A DNA stretch of 64,000 bases from Gryllotalpicola protaetiae (GTDB taxonomy: Bacteria > Actinomycetota > Actinomycetes > Actinomycetales > Microbacteriaceae): the NCBI RefSeq assembly GCF_003627055.1, contig NZ_CP032624.1, positions 2,542,001 through 2,606,000 on the forward strand, in the 5' to 3' direction. This document shows positions 56,346 through 64,000 of this stretch, piece by piece (positions within the stretch are counted from its first letter, which is position 1; the number at the start of each line of letters is the position of its first letter). The notes below the pieces were generated by a model. The model searched no databases. It was given only the letters and a program-made list of their open reading frames with translations, and was not told where the DNA came from. The translations under genes were made by a program, and so were the position numbers.

Positions 56346-58811
56346 ATGACTGCCACAGCTTCCCTAGGGACGGTCTCGGTCGTTCTCGTGAACTTCCGCG
56401 GAGTCGACGACACCCTGCACGCCGTTTCCCGCTTGCGCGAGCTGGGGTGGCCGGGCCTCGAGATCGTCGTCGTCGAGAACGCTTCGGGCGACGGCAGTCT
56501 CGAACGGCTCAAGGCAGAAGCGGGCGACATTGTGCTGGTGGAATCCAAGACCAATCTCGGGTTCGCGGGTGGGTGCAACCTGGGCGTGCGCTCGGCGACC
56601 GGCCAGTACCTCGCATTCCTGAACAACGATGCTCGCCCGGACGAGAACTGGATCGCCGCCGCTGTCGACCGCTTCGCGGCCGACACGCGCGTCGGAGCGG
56701 TCGCGAGCCGTGTCCTCGATTGGGAGGGCAAGAACGTCGACTTCGTCGAGGCAGGTCTCACCTGGTACGGGATGGGCTACAAGCCGCTCACCGGCGAAGC
56801 GGTGCCGAAGTGTGAGCCGGGGACCCACGACGTGCTGTTCGGCACCGGTTCGGCGATGTTCGTGCGGCGCGACGTCTTCGATCGTCTCGGCGGTTTTGAC
56901 GAGCGCTACTTCATGTTCTTCGAGGATGTCGATCTTGGCTGGCGGCTGAACCTGCTCGGCTATCGGTTCGTGTACGAGCCCGCGTCGCTCGCGTTCCACA
57001 AGCACCACGCGTCGATGGAGTCGTACGGTCGCTTCAAGGAGCAGTTCCTCCTCGAGCGCAACGCTCTCTACACCCTGTACAAGAACCTCGACGACGAGTC
57101 GCTCGCGCGCACCCTAGCGCCCGCGATGGCGCTCGCCATCCGGCGCTCGACCGTCCGGGCTGGGGCGGATTCCGCCGAACTCGAGCTCGTCAGAGGGGGC
57201 AGCGACGACAGGGTCGCCCCCGTTTCCCGCGATCTCCTCGCCGGTGCCTACGCGATCGATCAGTTCGTCGAGAACCTGGACTCGCTGCGGCAGTCCCGCG
57301 AGTCGATTCAACGCGACCGGGTCGTGACGGATGCCCGAATGCGACACCTCTTCGGCGAGCAGGATGTGCCGGCGGCCAGCGAGGACAGCTATCTGGAGGG
57401 CTACTCTGCCCTCACCGAGGCATTCCCCGTGTTCGAGCAGCCGCAAGCCACACGGGTGCTGATCATCACGGGCGACCCGATCGGCACGAAGATGGCCGGC
57501 CCGGCGATCCGGGCGTGGGCGATGGCCGAGGCCCTTTCGCGCGACAACGTGGTGACGCTCGTCTCGCTCGCCCGGGTCGAGGAGCGCGACGCGCCGTTCG
57601 CGCTCGAGCATGTGCGCCCGGGTGACGAGCGCGCGATGCGCCGGCTCGAGGCGGACAGCGACGTCATCGTGTTCCAGGGGCTCGCGATGGCGCTGTTCGA
57701 CGTGCTGCGCAAGAGCAGCAAGATCATCGTGGCCGACATCTACGACCCGATGCACCTCGAGCAGCTCGAGCAGAGCCGCGAGCTGGGCGAGGCGGAATGG
57801 ACGCGGCACGTCAGCGACGCCACGGATGTCCTCAATGAGCAGCTCGAGCGCGGGGATTTCTTCCTCTGCGCATCCGAGCGCCAGCGGCACTTCTACCTGG
57901 GCCAGCTCGCTGCATTGGGCCGACTGAACCCGAAGGTCTACGAAAACGACCCTGATCTGACTCAGCTGATCGACGTTGTGCCGTTCGGCCTGTCGTCGAC
58001 GCCTCCTGTGCACGAGCGCGCCGTTCTCAAGGGGGTCGTACCCGGGATCGGCGAAGACGACAAGGTGCTGCTGTGGGGCGGCGGCTTGTACAACTGGTTC
58101 GATCCGAAGACGCTCATCCGCGCAGTCGCGGCCCTCGCGGAGACACGACCCCAGGTACGCCTCCTCTTCCAGGGCACCAAGCACCCGCATCCCGGCGTTC
58201 CGGAGATGCAGATCGTCGCCGAGTCGCGCGCGCTTGCCGCCGAGCTAGGAGCGCTTGGGAAGAACGTCTTCTTCAACGACTCGTGGGTCGATTACGCCGA
58301 CCGGCAGAACTATCTCACCGAGGCGGATGCCGGCGTCAGCACACATTTCGCTCACGTCGAGACGACATTCTCGTTTCGCACTCGGATCCTCGATTACCTC
58401 TGGGGCGGGCTGCCGATGGTCGTCACCGCGGGCGATCACTTCGCCGAGTTGGTCGAACGCGAGAAGCTAGGCATCGTCGTCGGCGCCGAAGACCTCGAGG
58501 GGCTGACGGCTGCACTCGACAAGGTGCTGTTCGACGAGCGCTTCGCCGCGACCGCCAAGAGGAATGTCGCGCGGGTCCGCCAGCGCTTCTACTGGGAGGC
58601 CGTGCTCGAGCCGCTGACCGCATTCGTCGCGGCCGGCCGGCACGCGCCCGACCTGGTCGCCTCGGGCCGGGTGTCCGCAGAGCGGCCGAACGCACGCAAG
58701 CCGCGCAGGCGCCGCGGGCTGATGCACGACCTCTCGCTCGTCGCGTTCTACCTGCGCAACGGAGGGCCGGTCACGGTGGTCCGCAAGGCTGTTCGCAGGC
58801 TCACCCGCTGA
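56346..58811 (+). CDS. Bifunctional glycosyltransferase (GT2-GT4 fusion)
   Basis: 821 aa. Residues 1-300: GT2 domain with VSVVLVNFRGVDDTL at the start, VENASGDGS near 41, NLGFAGGCNLGVRSA near 66, LNNDARPDENW near 92, and FGTGSAMFVRRDVFDRLGG near 160. Residues about 360-780: GT-B domain with ITGDPIGTKMAGPAIRAWA near 375 and LLWGGGLYNWFDPKTLI near 575, then DAGVSTHF and RTRILDYLWGGLPMV near 680 (donor site). The C-terminus is basic. The two halves probably make consecutive linkages. Independent promoter signal just upstream. Confidence 0.88.
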   Translation: MTATASLGTVSVVLVNFRGVDDTLHAVSRLRELGWPGLEIVVVENASGDGSLERLKAEAGDIVLVESKTNLGFAGGCNLGVRSATGQYLAFLNNDARPDENWIAAAVDRFAADTRVGAVASRVLDWEGKNVDFVEAGLTWYGMGYKPLTGEAVPKCEPGTHDVLFGTGSAMFVRRDVFDRLGGFDERYFMFFEDVDLGWRLNLLGYRFVYEPASLAFHKHHASMESYGRFKEQFLLERNALYTLYKNLDDESLARTLAPAMALAIRRSTVRAGADSAELELVRGGSDDRVAPVSRDLLAGAYAIDQFVENLDSLRQSRESIQRDRVVTDARMRHLFGEQDVPAASEDSYLEGYSALTEAFPVFEQPQATRVLIITGDPIGTKMAGPAIRAWAMAEALSRDNVVTLVSLARVEERDAPFALEHVRPGDERAMRRLEADSDVIVFQGLAMALFDVLRKSSKIIVADIYDPMHLEQLEQSRELGEAEWTRHVSDATDVLNEQLERGDFFLCASERQRHFYLGQLAALGRLNPKVYENDPDLTQLIDVVPFGLSSTPPVHERAVLKGVVPGIGEDDKVLLWGGGLYNWFDPKTLIRAVAALAETRPQVRLLFQGTKHPHPGVPEMQIVAESRALAAELGALGKNVFFNDSWVDYADRQNYLTEADAGVSTHFAHVETTFSFRTRILDYLWGGLPMVVTAGDHFAELVEREKLGIVVGAEDLEGLTAALDKVLFDERFAATAKRNVARVRQRFYWEAVLEPLTAFVAAGRHAPDLVASGRVSAERPNARKPRRRRGLMHDLSLVAFYLRNGGPVTVVRKAVRRLTR

Positions 58812-58907
58812 CGCGCCGGCGAGGCGCGGTCTACCTCGTCGATTAAGCTGATCAGCGATCGATCTCGCCACGCGGGCGAGTCCGCCTGCTCTGGAGCCAC
58901 GCACCCC

Positions 58908-59858
58908 ATGTACGACGACCTCAAGATCGCAGCCATCGTCCCCTGTCACAACGAAGAGGTCGCCGTCGGCAAGGTGGTGGCCGACCTGCGTGCGGCCGTT
59001 CCAGGCATGGACATCTACGTCTACGACAACAACTCGAACGACGCGACCACTGAGCGCGCGCTCGAGGCGGGGGCGATCGTCCGCCACGAGACTGTCAAGG
59101 GCAAAGGCAACGTGGTGCGGCGCGCGTTCGCCGACATCGATGCGGACATCTACGTGATGGTCGACGGCGACGACACCTATGACGCGAGCGCCCTTCCGAA
59201 GATGATCGACGCGTTGCTCGAGGGGCCCCTCGACCATGTTCTCGGCGTGCGCGAGCAGGTGAGCGAGACCGCCTACCGTCCGGGCCACGAGGCGGGCAAC
59301 CGCGCATTCAACAACCTCGTCAGCTCGATCTTCGGCACGCGGGTCACCGACATGCTGAGCGGATACCGCGTGTTCTCCCGACGGTTCGTCAAGTCGTTCC
59401 CCGCGGTATCGCGCGAGTTCGAGATCGAGACGGAGCTGACCGTCCATTCGTCGAGCCTGAGGGTGCCGCAGACCGAGATCACGGTCGGCTTCAAGGATCG
59501 TGCAGAGGGCAGCGAGAGCAAACTCAACACGTATCGCGACGGCATCAAGATCCTCAGCCTGATCGTGCAGCTCGTCCGCCACGAGCGACCGGTCCTGTTC
59601 CACAGCATCGTTGGAGCCGTCGTCTTCGCCGTTGCTCTCGTGGTCGGCATCCCGGTGATCGTCGAGTTCTTCGAGACCAGCACGATCACCAGATTCCCGT
59701 CGGCTGTTCTCGCGTCGTCTCTCGCCATCCTCGCGGCGTTGACGTTACTGCTCGGCTTCACCCTCGACGGCATCACCCGCTCGCGCCGCGAGAACGCGCG
59801 GCTGAGCTACCTGCGCTACCCGGCGCCGTCCCGCCCAGACGAACGGCTGTCGGACTGA
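58908..59858 (+). CDS. Membrane-anchored family 2 glycosyltransferase
   Basis: 316 aa. GT-A domain to about residue 225: AAIVPCHNEEVAVGKVV at the start, YDNNSNDAT near 38, VDGDDTYDA (DxD) near 84, and DMLSGYRVFSRRFVKSFP near 146. Two C-terminal helices (about 232-252 and 262-285) anchor it. Resembles polyprenyl-phosphate glycosyltransferases such as ArnC/GtrB-like enzymes, which would feed the GT-C proteins of the locus. A TTAAGCT hexamer lies about 60 nt upstream in a 96-bp gap. Followed after one base by the next glycosyltransferase. Confidence 0.87.
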   Translation: MYDDLKIAAIVPCHNEEVAVGKVVADLRAAVPGMDIYVYDNNSNDATTERALEAGAIVRHETVKGKGNVVRRAFADIDADIYVMVDGDDTYDASALPKMIDALLEGPLDHVLGVREQVSETAYRPGHEAGNRAFNNLVSSIFGTRVTDMLSGYRVFSRRFVKSFPAVSREFEIETELTVHSSSLRVPQTEITVGFKDRAEGSESKLNTYRDGIKILSLIVQLVRHERPVLFHSIVGAVVFAVALVVGIPVIVEFFETSTITRFPSAVLASSLAILAALTLLLGFTLDGITRSRRENARLSYLRYPAPSRPDERLSD

Positions 59859-59859
59859 G

Positions 59860-60855
59860 ATGCCCGCAGCCGAGAGTGCGGCGCGGCCGATCTTCAGTGT
59901 TGCACTGTGCACACACAATGGTGGCCGTTTCCTCGCGACTCAGCTCGCCAGCATCCTGTCGCAGTCCACGGCGCCCGCCGAGCTCATCGTCTCGGACGAC
60001 GACTCGAGCGATGGCACAGTTGCGGTTGCCCGCGGGGGCATCGAGGGGGCGAATGCCAGGCCGGTGGTGCGCTGGATCGAGAACCGCCCCGCGCTTGGTG
60101 TCACGAAGAACTTCGAGGGCGCGATCACGGCCACCACGGGCGAGCTGATCGCGCTGAGCGACCAGGACGACGTCTGGCACCCCGACAAGCTCGCGCGGGC
60201 GGCGGCGGTATTCGCGGCCGACGCGGCAGCGCTGCTGCTCTTCACGGACGCGCGCCTGGTCGACGGGGACGGCGCGCCTTTGGATCTTGGTCTCTTCGAG
60301 AGCCTCGGCGTGACCGAGTCCGAGCTTCGGACGATCGCCTCCTCCGACCCGCTTGCGGCGCTACTGCGCCGGAACCTCGCGACCGGCGCGACGGTGGTCT
60401 TCCGGCGCGAACTGCTCGAGACCGCCCTCCCGTTCCCGGACAGCTGGGTCCACGATGAGTGGCTCGCGGTCATGGCGGCGCTGCGCGGTGGCCTGCGGGT
60501 GCTGCGCGAGCAGACCGTCGACTACCGCCAGCACGGCAGGAACGAGATCGGTGTCAACGAGCCGACTCTGCGCTATCGCGTGGGGCGGATGCTGCAGCCG
60601 AGGGGCGACCGCAACGAGAAGCTCGCTCGCAAGTTCGCCGATCTTGCCGACTGGGCGCAGGCCTCAGGCCAGCAGGCAGAGCTCGTCGCGCGGCTTCGCG
60701 CCAAGGCCGACTTCGAGCGCGCGCGGGCCGGCCTGCCGGGCATCCGCCTCGCTCGTATCCCGCGTGTGGTGGAGCTTGCTCTTCGCGGTCTGTACGCGCG
60801 CTACGCCAGCCAGGGCTGGCTCGACGTCATGCGCGATCTGGTTCAGCAGGCCTAG
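59860..60855 (+). CDS. Family 2 glycosyltransferase (rhamnosyltransferase-like)
   Basis: 331 aa. FSVALCTHNGGRFLATQLASIL near the start (CTHNG motif), SDDDSSDGT near residue 45, LSDQDDVWHPDKLA near 95 (DQDD), and SWVHDEWLAVMAA near 195, as in rhamnosyltransferases of O-antigen/EPS clusters. A helical C-terminal tail from about 250. The start is one base after the upstream stop; the stop overlaps the convergent CWB2 gene by 4 nt. Confidence 0.88.
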   Translation: MPAAESAARPIFSVALCTHNGGRFLATQLASILSQSTAPAELIVSDDDSSDGTVAVARGGIEGANARPVVRWIENRPALGVTKNFEGAITATTGELIALSDQDDVWHPDKLARAAAVFAADAAALLLFTDARLVDGDGAPLDLGLFESLGVTESELRTIASSDPLAALLRRNLATGATVVFRRELLETALPFPDSWVHDEWLAVMAALRGGLRVLREQTVDYRQHGRNEIGVNEPTLRYRVGRMLQPRGDRNEKLARKFADLADWAQASGQQAELVARLRAKADFERARAGLPGIRLARIPRVVELALRGLYARYASQGWLDVMRDLVQQA

Positions 60856-62876
60856 CAGGCGAGCAGTCGGTCGATCGCGACCTCCAGCGAGGAATAGCCG
60901 CCGACGACCACGACCGTGCTGGCGCCAAGCGCGACGATCCTGTCGATGACCGCCGGATCAATGCAGCCACCTCCGGTGACGATGAGGGGGTCCGCGGCGT
61001 GCCCCGCCGCCGCCGAGCCGGAAAGGCCGTCAGGGAATCCTGCGTCGCTCGCGAGGTAGACCGTCGTCGCGCTCGCGAACGCGGTGGCCACCGCCTGCGA
61101 GGTCGCGTCCCGGTCGGCGCCGGCCAGCCGCGTCACGGGGATGACGGCGGCGATGGCGGATTGCACCCCGGCGTCGACGGCGCTCGTGCCGCCGACGATC
61201 GTCGCCGATTTCACCCCCAATGAGCCGAGCGCGCTTGTGAGCGCCGCGACGACCGGCGATGTCTCGGGCGTGGTCAGCAGGACCGGCCCGTGCGTCGTTG
61301 CCGCTGCGGCACCGGCCGAGAGCGCGTCTGGAAACGCCGCACCGCTGACGACGAACGCGCTGCCGGCGCCGTCGGGGAAGGCGAAGTCGGCGACGGCGAT
61401 CGACGTCGCGTAGCGGTCCGCGCCGGCGATTCGGGTCACTGGTGCGACGCCGGCCGCCTGAGCCGCGGCATCCGTCGAGATCGATGCCGTACCCCCGACG
61501 ATCACGATCTGTGCGGGGTGCAGCCTGCGCAGCTCGTCCAGCACCGTCGGAGGGATGGCGTCCGGCGCCGTGAGCAGCAGTGGCGCATTCGCGGCCGCGG
61601 CGGCCGGCCCCGCAGAGATGGCGTCGGCGAACCCTGCCCCGGAGGCGAGGTAGACCATCTGAGTCCCCGCCGCGGAATCCGGGAACTCCTGCTGTGAGAT
61701 CGCCACAGACGTGGCATAGCGGTCTGCTCCCGCGGCGCGCACGGTGGTGACTCCGGGAATCGAGGCGGTGCCGCCCGCGACCTCGAACGACGCGCTCACG
61801 TAGCCAGGCGCTGCGACCCATTCCCACCCGTCGACCTGGTGGCCGACATAGGAGTCAGAGATCGGGAGCGAGGAGGTGGCCGAGACCGGCATGCCGTCGA
61901 CTGTCCACTGCATGCCGGTGCTGACCTCGGTGGGAAAGACGGCCACCGAGGCCGGTGCGACCGTCTGCCCGAGCAGGATCGGCGTTGCCGGAACTACCGT
62001 GCTCGCCTTGAATGCGAGCAGGTGGGTCGAGGCGCACGCGATCTGAAGGTGCACGTCGGGCGGTCCGGCGGAGTTCGACATGCTCACGCACACCTGGTAG
62101 GTCCCGGCGATGTTCCGCGTCGCGTCTCCTGGAAGGGTCACGCTGAAGTTCCGTGCGGGCTGCTGCGGCGCGTCGGCGCGAACCGTTGTCGTGTTGAAGC
62201 CGAAGTCGGGTTCCGTGATCGGCGCGCTGCCGTCGTCCGGGATGATCGTCAAGGTCGCGTCACCGATGTAGGGACCCTCGTGCGTTCCGGTGGAGTCTGT
62301 GATCATGCCCAGGAGCCCGTAGTTCGAGGCAGCCCACCCCGTGAGGACGAATCCCGGCCCAGCCGGGTTCGGCCCGAATTGGTCGATCGCTCCGGTGAAC
62401 ACCTCGTCTGGCACTGTGAGAGACCGGCATCCGAGCGGTTTCTCGAAGTACTTGTCGTGGTCTGGTCCGAAGTACGAGGTGACCAACGAGCCCACCGATA
62501 GACAGAACGTGTAGGTCCCCGGCCCAGGGAGCCCCCACACCCAGGAGAAGCCATGATCCGGCCCTGCAGCCGGGTAGGCAGCGGCCACATCGGGACGCGG
62601 GTCGCTCACGTGGTAGTACTCGGTCGAATGGTCGCGGGTCTGGCTTCCGTCCGACCAGGTGAGGTCGATGAAGCTGTTCGCCGCCTGCGGTGCGTTGAGG
62701 TCGATGGCCCAGCCAGAGAGCACAACGCCTTCGCCTGCCACGAATGCCGCGCTGTCGAACGCGCCGACGAGGTCTGCGCCGGCCGTCTCGTCGGCCGCTG
62801 CGCGTGTCGGCGCCACGAGCGCGATCGCGACCGCGACGGCGGTCAGCGCGGCCGCGAGCCCGGTCGATCTGATCAC
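60852..62876 (-). CDS. Secreted protein with GWA-D repeat module(s) and three C-terminal CWB2 repeats
   Basis: 674 aa, GTG start with aggggg upstream. Signal peptide (GLAAALTAVAVAIALVAPTRAAA). Residues about 35-150 match the repeat of the protein at 52063: LSGWAIDLN, RPDVAAAYPAAGPDHGF, one Cys and LGCRSL. Residues about 155-290 look like a second, diverged unit (LTGWAASNYG, two Cys). After a short linker with a Trp-rich segment come three CWB2 units (RAAGADRYAT, RIAGADRYAT, RLAGADRDAT), the last with Cys in GGGCID and at the C-terminus (LLAC). Wall-bound by the CWB2 triplet in the proposed model. Located between a glycosyltransferase and the O-antigen ligase-like gene. Confidence 0.86.
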   Translation of the reverse strand: MIRSTGLAAALTAVAVAIALVAPTRAAADETAGADLVGAFDSAAFVAGEGVVLSGWAIDLNAPQAANSFIDLTWSDGSQTRDHSTEYYHVSDPRPDVAAAYPAAGPDHGFSWVWGLPGPGTYTFCLSVGSLVTSYFGPDHDKYFEKPLGCRSLTVPDEVFTGAIDQFGPNPAGPGFVLTGWAASNYGLLGMITDSTGTHEGPYIGDATLTIIPDDGSAPITEPDFGFNTTTVRADAPQQPARNFSVTLPGDATRNIAGTYQVCVSMSNSAGPPDVHLQIACASTHLLAFKASTVVPATPILLGQTVAPASVAVFPTEVSTGMQWTVDGMPVSATSSLPISDSYVGHQVDGWEWVAAPGYVSASFEVAGGTASIPGVTTVRAAGADRYATSVAISQQEFPDSAAGTQMVYLASGAGFADAISAGPAAAAANAPLLLTAPDAIPPTVLDELRRLHPAQIVIVGGTASISTDAAAQAAGVAPVTRIAGADRYATSIAVADFAFPDGAGSAFVVSGAAFPDALSAGAAAATTHGPVLLTTPETSPVVAALTSALGSLGVKSATIVGGTSAVDAGVQSAIAAVIPVTRLAGADRDATSQAVATAFASATTVYLASDAGFPDGLSGSAAAGHAADPLIVTGGGCIDPAVIDRIVALGASTVVVVGGYSSLEVAIDRLLAC

Positions 62877-62940
62877 TGCACACCCCCTGCGTGCAGCACG
62901 TGCTGCTCAGTCGTCAGAGTGGCAGAAAACAACGATCAGG

Positions 62941-62967
62941 GCGCGGCCCCCTTACAGGGGGCCGCGC
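62941..62967 (-). terminator. Rho-independent-type terminator of the ligase-like gene
   Basis: Perfect 12-bp stem (gcgcggccccct / agggggccgcgc) with loop tac. It overlaps the last codons and the TAA of the gene; on the minus strand a T-rich stretch (ttgttttc) follows a few bases on. Confidence 0.75.
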
Positions 62968-64000
62968 GTGGGCAGCGACGGCCCGGGCACAGCACTCCGC
63001 CAGCTCATGTTCTGGGATGCGTTCACCGTGCAGATCACGAGTAGAACCCACCCATAGTCGACAAGCGCGACCGACTCGGTCGCCGACGTCGCGAGCAACG
63101 CGAGCAGCACCAGCGGCGTCCAGGTGTGGATGACGGACCGCTTGTTCGAGGCCACCAGCCACGACCGCCCGAGCGCCAGCACCACGAGCACCCCGAACAC
63201 GAGCACGCCCACCCAGCCGAGCTGCAGCAGCACGTCGAGATAGGCGTTGAGGCCGTTCGACTGCGGCGTGCTCGCATACGCGTTGATCAGCGAGAACGGG
63301 AACTCGTCGCCGCGCCAGATGCCCGTCCAGCCCCACCCGACGAGCGGGTTCTGCCTGCTGAAATCCCAGATCTGGATCCACAGCGCGTGCCGCACGTTGA
63401 GCATGCTGCGCGCGTCGAGCAGCCCGATGATCGGGTCGCGCAGCACCCAGGCCGCCGCCGCCGCGACCGCTGACACGACGGCCAGCGTCACCTGCACAGA
63501 GAACCGCCGCCGCTCGTCCCTGATGCTGCGGAGCAGCGTGAGGAAGAGCGCCGCGACGACGACCAGGGCGATCACCGCGACGGCGACCGGCGATCGCGAC
63601 AACGCAAGGCTGATCGCGGCGAGAGGCAGAGACAGCGCCGCCCGGCCACGGGTCACCGACCGCGTCCGCCACTCCACGAAGAACGTCACCAACGCGATCA
63701 CCGAGATCAGCGCCAGCGCGTTGCGGCTCCCGAAGATGCCCTGGATCGGCCCGAAGTGCGCGATCGTTCCGCTCACTCCGAGGTAGTGCACGGTCTCCGA
63801 CGCGACGAGGCCGCTGAACACCTCGAGCGCCAGCGAGCCTGCGAGCAGGAACCGCAGCACGTCGCCGACCACGCGCACGACCTGGATCGTGTCACGCACC
63901 ATCGCGAGATAGATCGCGAGATAGGCCCACGCCAACTGGTACAGCGACGAGGCGATCGTGGTCGCGGGGTTCTCGCTCCAGAACACGCTGATCGTGCACC
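62952..64000 (-). CDS. O-antigen ligase/polymerase-like membrane protein (5' end outside window)
   Basis: At least 349 aa, the frame being open through the window edge. About eight hydrophobic helices plus the Wzy_C-type outer loop with SRSPVAVAVIAL and DFSRQNPLVGWGWTGIWRG, followed by NGLNAYLDVLLQLGWVG. The Arg, His/Trp and Gly pattern is that of the O-antigen ligase (WaaL/Wzy_C) family. In this locus it may polymerise or attach the glycan at the outer face. The start is not visible, so the internal GTG at 63986 should not be taken as its start. Confidence 0.85.
   Translation of the reverse strand, partial: CTISVFWSENPATTIASSLYQLAWAYLAIYLAMVRDTIQVVRVVGDVLRFLLAGSLALEVFSGLVASETVHYLGVSGTIAHFGPIQGIFGSRNALALISVIALVTFFVEWRTRSVTRGRAALSLPLAAISLALSRSPVAVAVIALVVVAALFLTLLRSIRDERRRFSVQVTLAVVSAVAAAAAWVLRDPIIGLLDARSMLNVRHALWIQIWDFSRQNPLVGWGWTGIWRGDEFPFSLINAYASTPQSNGLNAYLDVLLQLGWVGVLVFGVLVVLALGRSWLVASNKRSVIHTWTPLVLLALLATSATESVALVDYGWVLLVICTVNASQNMSWRSAVPGPSLPTRGPL

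Overview
High-GC (by eye about 65-70%) actinobacterial chromosome, most like Microbacteriaceae (Micrococcales). The housekeeping genes follow the order known from other Actinobacteria; in Mycobacterium tuberculosis the same neighbourhood runs purE-purK-GtrA-PH protein-birA-accD5-accE5-maf-accA3 ... lpdA ... punA-pmmB ... add-deoA-cdd. No tRNA, rRNA, CRISPR array, transposase or integrase was seen. Many genes start 6-7 nt after a TAnnnT hexamer, which points to leaderless transcripts.

Region 1 (1-9.6 kb), nucleoside uptake and salvage: the end of an ABC ATPase, two permeases, cytidine deaminase, thymidine phosphorylase and adenosine deaminase on +, then an orphan PTS IIA protein; convergent are punA and a phosphopentose/hexose mutase. 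Region 2 (9.7-16.6 kb): an LpdA-type quinone reductase; a TetR/YhgE-Pip divergent pair with two matching operator palindromes; the biotin carboxylase/BCCP subunit and maf.

Region 3 (16.6-26.7 kb) interrupts the usual maf-accE neighbourhood. It holds a response regulator/kinase/membrane-protein operon, an RlmD/TrmA-type RNA methyltransferase, a large secreted protein (three CWB2 repeats plus a 12-repeat NHL propeller), and a duplication scar. In the scar an intact second copy of the acyl-CoA carboxylase epsilon gene and a 3' piece of the beta gene are joined at 24843/24844 to a 5' piece of the methyltransferase gene, followed by a different cargo, a polytopic GT-C-like membrane protein. Region 4 (26.7-31.8 kb) returns to backbone: epsilon and beta carboxylase subunits, birA, PH protein, GtrA, purK.

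Region 5 (31.8-64 kb) separates purK from purE and continues as a cell-surface glycan locus: a UDP-glucuronate decarboxylase-like enzyme, at least nine glycosyltransferase genes (two of them large two-domain enzymes), a Wzm/Wzt ABC exporter, YfhO-like and DUF2142-like membrane proteins and an O-antigen ligase/polymerase-like protein cut by the window end. Three more secreted CWB2 proteins and a secreted protein with six copies of an unnamed repeat sit among them. CWB2 domains are known in Clostridioides difficile to bind a cell-wall polymer, so a reasonable model is that this locus makes and exports a wall glycan and encodes four proteins that dock on it through CWB2 triplets while displaying beta-propellers or other modules. 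That model is inference; gene content and domain layout are read directly.
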